Position numbers and translations under genes: made by a program. A DNA stretch of 64,000 nt from Volutella citrinella (lineage: Eukaryota > Ascomycota > Sordariomycetes > Hypocreales > Nectriaceae). The DNA lies in contig JAWZSP010000007.1 of assembly GCA_034401135.1 (NCBI GenBank), positions 2,108,001 to 2,172,000 on the forward strand, given 5' to 3'. Below are positions 46,709 to 55,736 of the stretch, piece after piece. The notes under the pieces were generated by a model. The model had not been told where the DNA came from. It was given only the letters and a program-made list of their open reading frames with translations, and ran no database searches. Numbering within the stretch: position 1 is the stretch's first letter; each line of letters opens with the position of its first letter.

Positions 46709-48349
46709 ATGGGTGCCGTCATCTCTTCCATCCAACGCACTGCATCTTCCGTTGTGGCCCTGTACACGACCGTAGCCAACCTCAGCAGGGATTTTTCAGC
46801 CTTTCTTGAGCGTTCAAAGTTGCCGCCTGCGCTCCCTGTACCCAACCCGACGTCGTCATACTGGCTCGATGATCCGCCCTTCCCCGAGCTCACCAATCTG
46901 CAGCAGCCGTTGCCCCGCGAAGCCGACGTGCTGATCATTGGCAGTGGCATCACCGGCGCATCCATTGCGAAGACGCTTCTTGAGCTCACTGCCACGGATG
47001 CATCGGGGAACGGCGGCAAGGCCAGTCCTGATGGCCTTCGAGTCGTTGTGTGTGACGCTCGGCAGCTCTGCGGCGGCGCAACGGGGCGCAACGGCGGCCA
47101 CATCAAGTGCACCCCGTACGAGGTCTTTGCCGGTTTCCGCAAGAGGCTGGGAGTGGAAAGTGCGCAGAGGCTGACAAGGTTTCAAATGAAGCATCTGCCA
47201 TCGCTGCTAGAGGTGGGCCAGGCAGTGCCGCAGGGTGAGGCTCGCGAGGTGGAGACGGTAGACTTGTTCATTGAACTTGAAGACTTTGGCAAGGCAAAGA
47301 AAGAGGTGGAGGATTTGAAAGAATGGGTACCGGAGATCAAGTGCCAAATATGGGAAGCGGAGGAGGCTCGGCGTGAGGCAAGTATTGACGATTTGTGAGT
47401 GGCATCCATGGTGACGGCTCGCTGACAGACACGACAGTTTGGTGTCAATGAGACGATAAATGGGGCCATATCATACACTGCAGGAGCTCTGTGGCCGTAT
47501 CGCCTCGTCACGGGTGTTTGGAACGAACTGCTACAGCGGTTTCCCTCTCGACTGACCATCAGCGCCGAGACGGCTGTCAGTGCTATCCGCAATACCTCGC
47601 TGTCTTCGTCATATCCATACGAAGTTGAAACCTCTCGCGGAAAGGTCACTGTTCGCCATGTGATTCATGCGACAAATTCATATGCGCCTGCCCTGATCCC
47701 ATCCCTCCGCGGCCAGCTAACAGGTGCTCTCGCTCATATGAGCGCCCATCGGCCCGGCGCCGACTTCCCGGTATCGCACGGCAACCGTTCGTGGTCCATC
47801 GTCTACAGCCCGGGCTTTGATTACATCACGCAACGGCCTGATCAAGCCGATGGAACACAGGGAGATCTCATGGTGGGCGGTGGCTTCTTTCGAAGCCGAG
47901 GGCAGGGGCTGGATCAGGTGGGGGTTTGGGATGACAGCCAAGTCCAGGCGCTTCCAGGTATTCACGTCCGCGGCGCTATGCCCATGGTATTCGAGCCCAA
48001 TTGGGGACACGGAGATGGGCTCAAGAAGATGTGGACGGGCATATTGGGCGTCACGGGAGACATGATTCCACTGGTGGGCCGCGTGCCGGATGCGCGGGCT
48101 TCCAAACAGCCGGCCAAGGAATTCGGAGAATGGGCAGCGGTCGGATTCAACGGTGAGGGCATGGTATGGGCATGGCTGAGCGGAACGGCGCTGGCTATCA
48201 TGGTGTTGGGGAAGGATGAGGACGAGTTGGCCCCTTGCGACGGTCGACCAGGTGGCAAACTTGCTGAATGGTTCCCTATCAAGGAGCTGGCGATCAACGC
48301 AGCGAGAACAGGCCGGGCTGATTTGAGTAACCTTGCAGACCTTGTCTAG
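46709..48349 (+). CDS. FAD-dependent oxidoreductase (D-amino-acid-oxidase/DAO fold)
   Basis: A flavoprotein of the DAO superfamily, which oxidises the amine side of small substrates such as amino acids or N-methylated compounds; the substrate here is unknown. Exons 46709-47377 and 47438-48349 give 526 aa. The Rossmann dinucleotide motif is at G78-S-G80-I-T-G83, followed by VVVCDARQLCGGATGRNGGHIK, a signature of this fungal subfamily. Exon 2 opens FGVNETINGAISYTAGALWPYRLVTG, and the C-terminal FAD-contact region is AVGFNGEGMVWAWLSGTALA. The intron is GC-AG. The join at GAG|TTT is phase 0 and links EEARRE to FGVNET. The start at 46709 has G at -3. The N-terminus is not a clear secretion signal, so location is uncertain. 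Confidence 0.9.
47378..47437 (+). other. GC-AG intron in the FAD-oxidoreductase gene
   Basis: The intron is 60 nt long, with donor GAG|GCAAGT, branch-like GCTGAC at about 47421-47426 and acceptor ACGACAG. GT donors nearby (47382, 47395) do not keep phase with an acceptor that retains the conserved FGVN...ISYTAG block. An alternative acceptor 9 nt upstream would insert three residues in frame. Confidence 0.78.
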
Positions 48350-48560
48350 TAGTAGCCTGGAGCCTTGGCTGCCCTTCTTCGGGCCAGCCGTCAAGGGCTG
48401 GCAGCTGGCAGCTGGCAGATGCCCACAGCCAGCCGGCAAGCGAGCTATCCTGAGCACAATTCACGCGCATGCCCAGTCTTGCATCTCTATTGTTTTCGCC
48501 CAACAATCCCCCCATTCGCTCTTGTCCATTCATTCAACCACACTGCGGGACCCGTGCACA

Positions 48561-49873
48561 ATGGGATTGGGCAACCGCGTTGACTCTTGGCGCGAGCGAG
48601 TCCCAAGCCGCCTTGAACGTGCAGACCCATTCGAAAACGATGGCTTTGAGACGCGGCCTTCCACGCGGCTTGTGGGTTCTTCCCATAGCCGGAATCCCCC
48701 CAGGCAGTAATGATCATTCAGCTAACGCGCCTGATGGGCAGACTTTTCGGGAACCAGATCCGCCTGTTCGGCGCCCGTCTACGCGACTGAGCTTTCTACG
48801 GGCTGCGACGCCGCTATTCGGACGACGTTCCTCGGCCTCCTCCAGCCGGCCGTCCACTGCATTCAGGGATCGGGACGTCCCCAAGAAGCGGAAGGGCTTT
48901 CTAAGCTTGTTCTCGCGGAAGCGGAAGCGTCAGGACCGAAGCCCCTCGCCCGAGCCCATTCTTCAGGATCCCGTTCGGCTCAACTTTCTCTTTGTTGGTA
49001 GTAGGCAAGCGGGTCAAACATCCCTCCTTTTGTAAGCCGTCGATGAACGCGTCCAGTGGGCAGCCTCTACGCTAACAGAAAACCATCCCAGTCGTGCTAG
49101 ATATGGCTACTTTCCCGATGTAAGTGCTCATTTCGTTCAGCCCACCTCTTGATCGCAAGAGCAGCAAGTTACTCACGCGATTCACTAAAAGGCTGGCGCT
49201 TTGGCTCGGCCACTGTACGAAACATATGTCAACAACCGTGTCTATGACGGCCAGCCGGCGCACGTAGAGCTGTAGGACACCTCGGGCGTTCCGGATCTGA
49301 ACACGGTCGAGCGATTGACTTATATACACTGGGATGCCGTCTTTTTGTGTTTCGACATCTCGGATAAGATTTCCATGTACACCATCATGCAATGGGTGAG
49401 TGGGCTCCTTACCCGTCTTCAGGCTCTCCGCCTGACTGACGGTTTTCTCCAGTGGCACCACGCCTCCAGCGGCTGCTTTGCAAGGTCGGAAGCGTTCCAG
49501 CCGCTTCTCCACCTAGTGGGCTTGAAGAAGGACTTGCGGGATCAATGCTTTCTTGAAGACCATCGCTCCGGCGTCGCGTTCGCCGCCTCGGGGTTGATGG
49601 CATATCCGACCTGCTGTGTCTGCACATCAGAGGTAGTGTGCGCGTCGTTTTCCATGCGCGCATCTTTGCTAATTCGAACGGCAGGCCCTGTGGCACGCCA
49701 AGCGAATCGGTGCCCACCGGTACCTCGAGTGCTCTGCGGTGACGGGCGCAGGTGTGGATGTGATGTTGGAGGAAGCCGGGCAGGAGGCGCTGAGGCGTGC
49801 TCTGAGGAGCGCTGGCGTTGACCTTGTTTTGCAGGTAAAGAAACGACGAAGTCGCATTGGGTTCGATGATTGA
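48561..49873 (+). pseudogene. Atypical Rho-like small GTPase gene with one in-frame TAG
   Basis: A Ras-superfamily (Rho-like) G domain after a basic Ser/Arg-rich N-terminal extension of about 115 residues. Six exons (48561-48671, 48742-49031, 49092-49119, 49192-49395, 49453-49632, 49685-49873) join in frame to 334 codons. The P-loop is GSRQAGQTS (G123 to S131): Gln129 stands where Lys is nearly invariant. TSLLFRARYGYFPD is Rho-like, but the switch I Thr is not evident (RPLYETYVNN). At codon 171 (49273-49275) TAG stands where the family has Trp before DTxG; the sequence resumes DTSG, then FLCFDISD, VGLKKDLRD (G4-like) and YLECSAVTGAGVD (G5). The C-terminus is polybasic without a CAAX cysteine. 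All splice sites and the remaining 162 codons are intact, so the stop is recent, a sequence error, or read through. The start has A at -3 and G at +4. Confidence 0.75.
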
Positions 49874-50421
49874 GTGGTGCTGGTCATGTTGTAACAGGAT
49901 TGCTGGCTGGAATTTTTGATTGATGTGTGGCTTGAACTTGCAGGTTCCATGTACTTGGCTTTATCGTGGCAGGTCTCTAGACAGGCTTCCTTTACTACAT
50001 TGTCACACCTTGACGACAATCTCTACCATTGAGGAGGGGAAATAAATGAACGAAGTCGAGGTGACCATGGATTGTGTCATCCTCTCCTTGGTTGCCGGCC
50101 GTAGGGTAAGGTTGTGGCACTCTCCCTCCTCAATAGATAGTTGGCCCGTGCACTCTGTGGTAGGCTGTCACTTCTCTCTGATGATGTACTGCCATTAATT
50201 ATTGTTCTTTGGCTGGACAAGGCCTGATCTGGAAACACACATCATCCCCCAGCCCCAACGTCCTCATCTCGTCCTTACCACCTTCAAATGGCTCCATGAG
50301 TCCCAATTGCTCGGATACTTGCACGTAAATGGCAAGTCTGTTCACAGCTCGTCAGCGCCAACGAACACTTGTCCTCGGCGGCCTGTACAAGTGTGCGGCT
50401 CAACCACTAACATAAATCAAC
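49874..50421. other. Intergenic region upstream of ALG14
   Basis: 548 bases with no recognised gene. It should hold the 3' end of the GTPase-like gene and the ALG14 promoter. ALG14 starts at 50422 with A at -3. Confidence 0.55.
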
Positions 50422-51347
50422 ATGACCGTGCCGGACGCTCCTAGGCCTGCAGGAGGCATGGCTGTTTTGTATGGAATCGGGGCTATTGTAACCGCTGTTA
50501 TCGCCACCTCTTTGTTGGTGTTCTCGACATGGCGCTCCCTCCTTCTCACATATTTGCTTGGAGTGGTGTTGCTCTGTGTCTTCGTTACCGTGAGTCTCGC
50601 CTCGCCCTGACCACCAATGTTCGGTACTGATGTGAAGTACAGACAAGGCATATTCACTTGATCAGCCGCAGCCGCTCTTCGCATTTGCAAACGGCTAACA
50701 GGGTCCCCTCTCGGCATAGGTCCCTCGATTACTACCTCTTCGTTCTTGGCTCTGGTGGCCACACCAAGGAGATGTTGATGATGATGGACGATGGCTTCTG
50801 CGATTTCCGGGACTTCCATCGCCGCTACCTCATCTCAAGTGGCGATCTCATGTCGGAAAACCACCTGGAGGACTACGAGGCTGAGCTCAAGACGCTGTGT
50901 GCGGCTGAGGACCTCGTGCCCGGGACCTATGACAAATGCATCGTCACTCGCGCCCGGAGAGTCCACCAGCCGCTTTGGTCGACGCCGTTTACCTCGCTGC
51001 TCAGCATTCTCGACATTTTCCCTGCTCTCCTCTCCCCGCCAGCGAACAACGTTGGCCGACAGCTTCGCTACCCGACACACATCTTCTCCAACGGTCCCGC
51101 GACGGGGTTCTTTGTTGGCATGGCAGTGCACCTTCTGAAAATGTTCTTCGTCGTGCCAGAGGATGTAATGACATTTGTTTATGTCGAATCATGGGCTCGC
51201 ATATCAACTCTGAGCCTGACCGGGAAGCTCTTCTTTTACACTGGAATCGCCAATGTTTTCCTGGTTCAGCACGAGAAGGTTGCTAAGAGTTATGGAATCA
51301 AGAATGCGGGCGAGATGGTGTTCAATAGCCGAAGGCCGGAGCAGTGA
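50422..51347 (+). CDS. ALG14: Alg14, membrane subunit of UDP-GlcNAc transferase (with Alg13)
   Basis: Anchors catalytic Alg13 at the ER membrane to add the second GlcNAc to dolichol-PP-GlcNAc (known for Alg14). Exons 50422-50589 and 50643-51347 give 290 aa; the 53-nt intron is phase 0 after VFVT and exon 2 begins TRHIHLISRSR. The N-terminus holds a long hydrophobic stretch (about residues 13-56: MAVLYGIGAIVTAVIATSLL and LLLTYLLGVVLLCVFV). After a basic linker come the family marks FVLGSGGHTKEMLMM, RRYLISSGD, RARRVHQPLWS, IFSNGPATGFFVG, and VYVESWARISTLSLTGKLFF with VFLVQHEKVAK. It is of normal length for fungal Alg14. It ends 127 bp from the convergent mS23 gene. Confidence 0.95.
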
Positions 51348-51474
51348 TAGTTTAGTTTACACGGGTCCTTCTGCAACCGCGGTGTTGCGGTTCTCTTACA
51401 TTGAATACTGGGTTGTTTTACAGAGTGTGTACATGGAGGTCTCTACCCCCTTAATATGCTTGTGTGCCCTCCAT

Positions 51475-52277
51475 CTATTGCGCCGGCTCGGCTTCTTCCT
51501 CCTTCGGTGGCTCGTCCTCCTCCAACGGGACCTCCCCTTCTTCGTCCCCAAGACCGAAATCGTCAACATTGTTTTTCAGCATGGCCTCGCGCTTCTCTGC
51601 CTCCTTGCCAGCCCAAATCTTCCAGTTCTCAAACTCACGGCTCTCGAGCTCTTGACCGATGTCGATGCGTGTCTTTCCGAAGTATGCTCCCACGTGGCGT
51701 GCCTCTTCGATGGCGATGCGCTTCTCAATCTCCTCCGCCTGGCGGAGACGGTAAAACTCACGGCGCGTCACATCGTAGGCGGCGCGCTCGCTAATCATCT
51801 CGTTCTCCATCAACCACATCTGACGTTGGACAACGCTATCGAATCAAAATTAATTAGTCTCTGTGCCAGGCGGTCCTGGGTGTAGCGCAAAACGTACCAT
51901 TCTCCGGTCAGAGGAACGCCCTCTTGGCGGAGACCCTTGCTCCAGTCGCAGCGCTGATAGTCTTTACCATCCAACTCCACGATGATTCGTGGTCGGGCAA
52001 GCTCCCAAGGGTGGTCTTTGTAGAAGGTGGTGCGAAGGGAATCCTCGAGGTAGACTATCCGTTGCGGTCGGAAGATGTTCTTGGGCTTGGTGGCTTTCGG
52101 GTTCGCAGCGCGGTGGCGCGGCGGCAGCGTTCGGACAAGAGACTCGGCTGGAGGCACGGAATGCATGACCTTGTACCATGGCGGCTGGTTCATGGGCTTC
52201 TCGTTGAGGATTCGATGGTTGAGCTCTTCGCTGACGGTCTGGAAGACCCTCGCGGGTCGGATCTGTCGTCCACCCAT
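51475..52277 (-). CDS. RSM25: Mitochondrial small-subunit ribosomal protein mS23 (Rsm25)
   Basis: Structural protein of the mitochondrial 37S subunit. Exons 52277-51898 and 51835-51475 give 246 aa; the 62-nt intron splits a Cys codon and the join rebuilds PLTGECVVQRQMWLMEN. Recognised by the N-terminal pattern MGGRQIRPARVFQTVSEEL, then NQPPWYKVMHSVPPAESLVR, the mid block IVYLEDSLRTTFYKDHPWELARPR, DGKDYQRCDWS, and a charged helical tail ending in an acidic EEDEPPKEEE run. The start lies near the first basic residues and there is no long classical presequence, as is usual for mS23. It is divergent from the PPR-like gene, with only 422 bp between start codons. Confidence 0.93.
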
Positions 52278-52699
52278 GGCCAACCTCCTGCTAGGGCAAT
52301 CGGAAAGACTGCGAGGTGAAGATTGTAGGGCGGAAGGGCACCCCGGAGTCAATTGGCGCTCGGGCGTGGGTTGGGGCTTGGTGCTGTCTTGCGCTCGAGG
52401 TGGTGTCGTGATGTCCTGGGCTGGAAATTTTGGAGATCGGTAAATATTAACGCCGACCGCCAGCGGGTGGGTGCGGTAGGCCGGGCGGAGCTTGGCGCGA
52501 ATCCACCCCCCAGTTAAGCAAGTTGACCTAGGAAAATCCGTCTGAAAGTTCCACCTGCATCCCGTCAGAAGCCTCAATCTGCGCAGCTTGCTCCCAACTT
52601 CGTCGTCGCCGGTGCCAAATCAGTGCATTCGAATGGTCACTCGACAACAGGGCCATATCCACGCCGGAAAACCAGGCGCCGCAACATGAGGAGGAACTC
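52278..52699. promoter_or_regulatory. Compact divergent promoter between mS23 and the PPR-like gene
   Basis: 422 bases separate the start codons of two mitochondrial-protein genes and must hold both promoters. No strong TATA box was seen; TAAATATTAA at 52441-52450 is the only AT-rich patch. A short upstream ORF for the PPR gene lies at its right end (52686-52703). Confidence 0.5.
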
Positions 52700-52703
52700 A
52701 TGA
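52686..52703 (+). promoter_or_regulatory. Five-codon uORF whose TGA overlaps the PPR start codon
   Basis: ATG-AGG-AGG-AAC-TCA-TGA. The stop shares the ATGA tetranucleotide with the main start at 52700, the arrangement known from termination-reinitiation coupling. Whether the mRNA includes it depends on an unmapped transcription start. Confidence 0.45.
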
Positions 52704-54511
52704 AAATCTCCAGTCGAGTTGACGGCCCCGTCTATGCGGTGCTCTCAAACCGTTCGTCCGCCGCACTCGGCACGGCGAGGGCGAGGAGAAGTTTTTGCAC
52801 CGCCCGGGAAGCCGTCAAGAAGTCCAATCCGAATCCTTCGAGTAGCTTCTTCTGCTCGAGGACCTCGCTATGGCTGCTCTCTACCTTCACCCCGACAACC
52901 GAGGCCCGCCGTTCCGTTCCTACCGCTTCACGATCTCGACATGCCTCAACAGCCTATAGCACTGCGGCTGCTGTAGCCGTACGCCCTCCTTTTCAGGCAC
53001 CCCATCCTCCGACCTACCAAGACCCCCGGCAACTCATGACGTTCGTGCGGCAAGAGGATGCGAACAACGTGGACGACCTGCTCGACTTTTACCGGGACCC
53101 TTACCGTAGGGGATATGCACAATCGGATGGGCCGAAACTACAAATTTCGGATAAAAGGCGGGATGTGGAATACCCATCGAGGGACGAGACGTTCAAGATC
53201 AGCGACGAGACAAAAGAGGTCATCAAAAAGCTATGTGCGGCCATTTCATACAAACTGCGGCACCCACACCGAGCGAGTCTGGAAGCGATATACCAGCTAT
53301 ATCTACAACTGCCCGAGCCGAGAATGCTATATCTCACATGGCAGTGGAGGGACAGGCTGCTCAAAGTCATGGGGATGCCTCCGAAACGAGAGGCAGAATC
53401 TATGTTGCGCTACTTCGCCCTCGTCGGTGACGTAAAAAATGCTGGCTTGACACTGCGTCGAACACACTGGAATCTCGCACTCGCGTTTGCAAGCAAGTAC
53501 GCGTCTCGCACCACATCTACCGAGATGGAATCCACTCTGCGCCTGTGGAAAGAAATGGAACGGGTCGCCAATGTGAGAGGCAACGATGTCACGTTCAATG
53601 TGTTATTCGATGTTGCTTCCAAGGCTGGAAACTTCACACTTGCCGACATGATTTACAAGGAGATGGAAACACGGAATATTCAGTTCAACAGGTATCACCA
53701 CGTCAGCCTGATACACTACTTTGGGCTGAGGATGGACTCGAGCGGGATTCGCGCGGCGTACAGAGAGATGGTGGAGGCCGGAGAGATGATTGACACTATT
53801 GCTCTCAATTGCGTCATATCGGGTCTTCTCCGGTGCGGTGAAGAGTCTGCTGCGGAAGAGACTTATGAGCGCATGAAGTCTGGGCACCAGCTGGCGCCAT
53901 CGATGCCCGACAGGAATTACACGATGAACCGAGTCGTGACCAAAGTACTGATGATGTTCAGTAAGGTGGGAAAGCAGCATCCGGAGCTGCAAAAAACGTT
54001 CCAGCAGAATGTTCTGCTTGCACCCAACCTGCATACATACAGATTGTTCGTGGAGCATTATGCCATTCGAGTGGGAGAATTGTCCAAGGTCGCGCAGTAC
54101 CTAGACGAGATGAAGCATCTCAAGATCCCTCTTCACCCGACAATCTTCCTGGCATTGTTCAAAGGCTTCTACTCTCACGGCGGCTACACAGGCTCGGAGT
54201 GGAGTGAGCAACGCCTGGAGGGCATCCTCATGGCGTTATATCAAGCCAAGGATGAGGGAGGCAAGCAGTTTCGCATTGACAGATGGCTTGTCATCTGGGC
54301 GCTGCGGGCCGTTAAGAAATGCTCCACCGACGAGGCTGTGGTTCGCACGTTCGACTCAATGGCCGAGCGATGGGATATCCCGCCAGACCGACACTCATTC
54401 ATGCACGCGCTGCTTGATAACATCACCGATGGCAGCGACATGAAGTCGTCCAGGGGCAACTGGGAAGGACCGAGCTACCGGCGCGTTAAAAAAAATGGAG
54501 CCAGGTTGTAG
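52700..54511 (+). CDS. Pentatricopeptide-repeat-like mitochondrial protein
   Basis: Probably an RNA-binding factor for a mitochondrial transcript or ribosome (general PPR role); the target is unknown. One frame gives 603 aa. The N-terminal 100 residues are rich in Arg/Ser/Ala with few acids (RARRSFCTAREAVKK, RSRHASTAYSTAAAV), as in a mitochondrial presequence. From about 130 the sequence is helical. Repeat-like units with the PPR pattern include VTFNVLFDVASKAGNFTLAD with MIYKEMETRNIQFNRYHHVS, AYREMVEAGEMIDTIALNCV with ISGLLRCGEESAAEETYERM, and NLHTYRLFVEHYAIRVGELS with KVAQYLDEMKHLKIPLHPTI. Divergence from mS23 fits a mitochondrial gene-expression role. It resembles fungal PPR proteins with degenerate repeats; individual repeat borders are uncertain. 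Confidence 0.85.
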   Translation: MKISSRVDGPVYAVLSNRSSAALGTARARRSFCTAREAVKKSNPNPSSSFFCSRTSLWLLSTFTPTTEARRSVPTASRSRHASTAYSTAAAVAVRPPFQAPHPPTYQDPRQLMTFVRQEDANNVDDLLDFYRDPYRRGYAQSDGPKLQISDKRRDVEYPSRDETFKISDETKEVIKKLCAAISYKLRHPHRASLEAIYQLYLQLPEPRMLYLTWQWRDRLLKVMGMPPKREAESMLRYFALVGDVKNAGLTLRRTHWNLALAFASKYASRTTSTEMESTLRLWKEMERVANVRGNDVTFNVLFDVASKAGNFTLADMIYKEMETRNIQFNRYHHVSLIHYFGLRMDSSGIRAAYREMVEAGEMIDTIALNCVISGLLRCGEESAAEETYERMKSGHQLAPSMPDRNYTMNRVVTKVLMMFSKVGKQHPELQKTFQQNVLLAPNLHTYRLFVEHYAIRVGELSKVAQYLDEMKHLKIPLHPTIFLALFKGFYSHGGYTGSEWSEQRLEGILMALYQAKDEGGKQFRIDRWLVIWALRAVKKCSTDEAVVRTFDSMAERWDIPPDRHSFMHALLDNITDGSDMKSSRGNWEGPSYRRVKKNGARL

Positions 54512-54819
54512 TTGAAGCCCGGCCTTTGCGCCGTCTTGTAAATTGTACAATAACATAGAACCATACCCTTGAGTCAGACCAGAGGTCTGCATGTATCGAT
54601 ATAATCACTATCACACACCGCATTGAGCAGTAGGAGATTCATAGTTCAATGGCACATGGTGGGATGAGTCTGTATCGGTGAAGTGGACAAATGAGATTTG
54701 AGTACAAGGATCGAAGGCGACCGAGTCTGTTCTATTCGGCTTATGTACACAACAATCCCCCACCCGAGCTCCGAAATCAGTCAATGGCTCATCGCTAAGC
54801 CTATCCTGAGCGCACGAGC
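54512..54819. other. Spacer between convergent PPR and COX8 genes
   Basis: 308 bases with no gene, presumably holding the two overlapping or abutting 3' untranslated regions. AT-rich signals such as ACAATAACAT near 54547 could serve polyadenylation. Confidence 0.5.
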
Positions 54820-55108
54820 TTATTGGGGCTTGTAGGTCTGCCAGACTGCACGCTGCGTCAGTATTTACCGCTTCACGGAAACGGACTGCGGGAAAGCACG
54901 CACCGGCAATGCCGAAGGGAGCGAAGAAGCCAGCGGCAGCGTAGGTCCAGAAACCAACACCGAACCACTTGCTGCGGGGGTTGAAGGGAATGTTGCTGTA
55001 GGCGCCCTCGGGGTAGTGGTAGGGCGAGGACAGACGGGCGCGGGTGGCGTGGAAGCCTCGGCGGCCGACCAGAGAGGTCGTGGTGCGAACGGCGGCGCGG
55101 GAGAGCAT
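54820..55108 (-). CDS. COX8: Cytochrome c oxidase subunit Cox8 (VIIc-type)
   Basis: Small single-span subunit of mitochondrial complex IV. Exons 55108-54904 and 54845-54820 give 76 aa; the last exon is only 26 nt and the join, inside a Val codon, rebuilds FGIAVWQTYKPQ. A presequence (MLSRAAVRTTTSLVGRRGFH) ends before RLSSPYHYPEGAYSNIPFNP, the conserved matrix-side block. The membrane span is about FGVGFWTYAAAGFFAPFGIA. Size and layout match fungal Cox8/animal COX7C precursors. Reading through the intron would give a 165-residue product lacking the conserved C-terminus. The start lies 628 bp from the divergent MTR4 start. Confidence 0.94.
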
Positions 55109-55736
55109 CTAGAGGAGGTCAATTGAGGGTGTCGAGAGACGGCGGGGGTTCAATTGGGGGCGAACGCACCTTGGGCGAGCGGAGTGGCGATTGGGATGCT
55201 ACAATGGGAGCTTGGAGATGTCTGATGTCGTGAGCAAACCGAGGTCAGGATAGTGGTCTGAGGTCGAAAAGCAAATGCTTGGCAATTCGGGCCACGTGAA
55301 TGGTCATGTGACCCATAAAATCGTGTGTCAGTCTTCCGCTGGTTGCCGGCCGACAGGGATCGGTCCTGATGCGTGATAACTGCTGCTCACCGCCTACCCC
55401 CTCCGTCGGGTTACGTTTTTCTGCCGCCAGCCCACTTCCTTGCTACCAACTTTTTTATCCCAGGCCTTTGTCCAACCACGCTCAGGGCACCCGATCGATC
55501 TCTACCTGGGTACACAGAGAAGCCAACCGCTTCTTCGACGTTTCTTCGGGACGATTGAGCTGAAATATAGCCGCGACCTTCTTTACAGTTTTGAATTCTG
55601 TTTTTACGAACGCCTTAGCTCGGCACGGCTTCAAGCAGTTTCGCGGGCCAAAGCTTGCCTAGCATCCAAGTGCCCCGGCGCAGTATTCACCGACGACACG
55701 AACGATACCCGGACCCAAGGTCCACCAGTCGCTGAA
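55109..55736. promoter_or_regulatory. Divergent promoter region, COX8 and MTR4
   Basis: 628 bases lie between start codons. A GGCCACGTGAATGGTCATGTG segment-type cluster (about 55290-55310) contains CACGTG. The MTR4 frame is open upstream of 55737 but has no in-frame ATG, so this is taken as leader. Confidence 0.5.

Noticed and set aside
49222..49275. Splicing that would remove the TAG of the Rho-like gene
   Set aside because: A donor after ACATAT would give an intron of about 48 nt without a branch site and would delete a conserved strand of the G domain.
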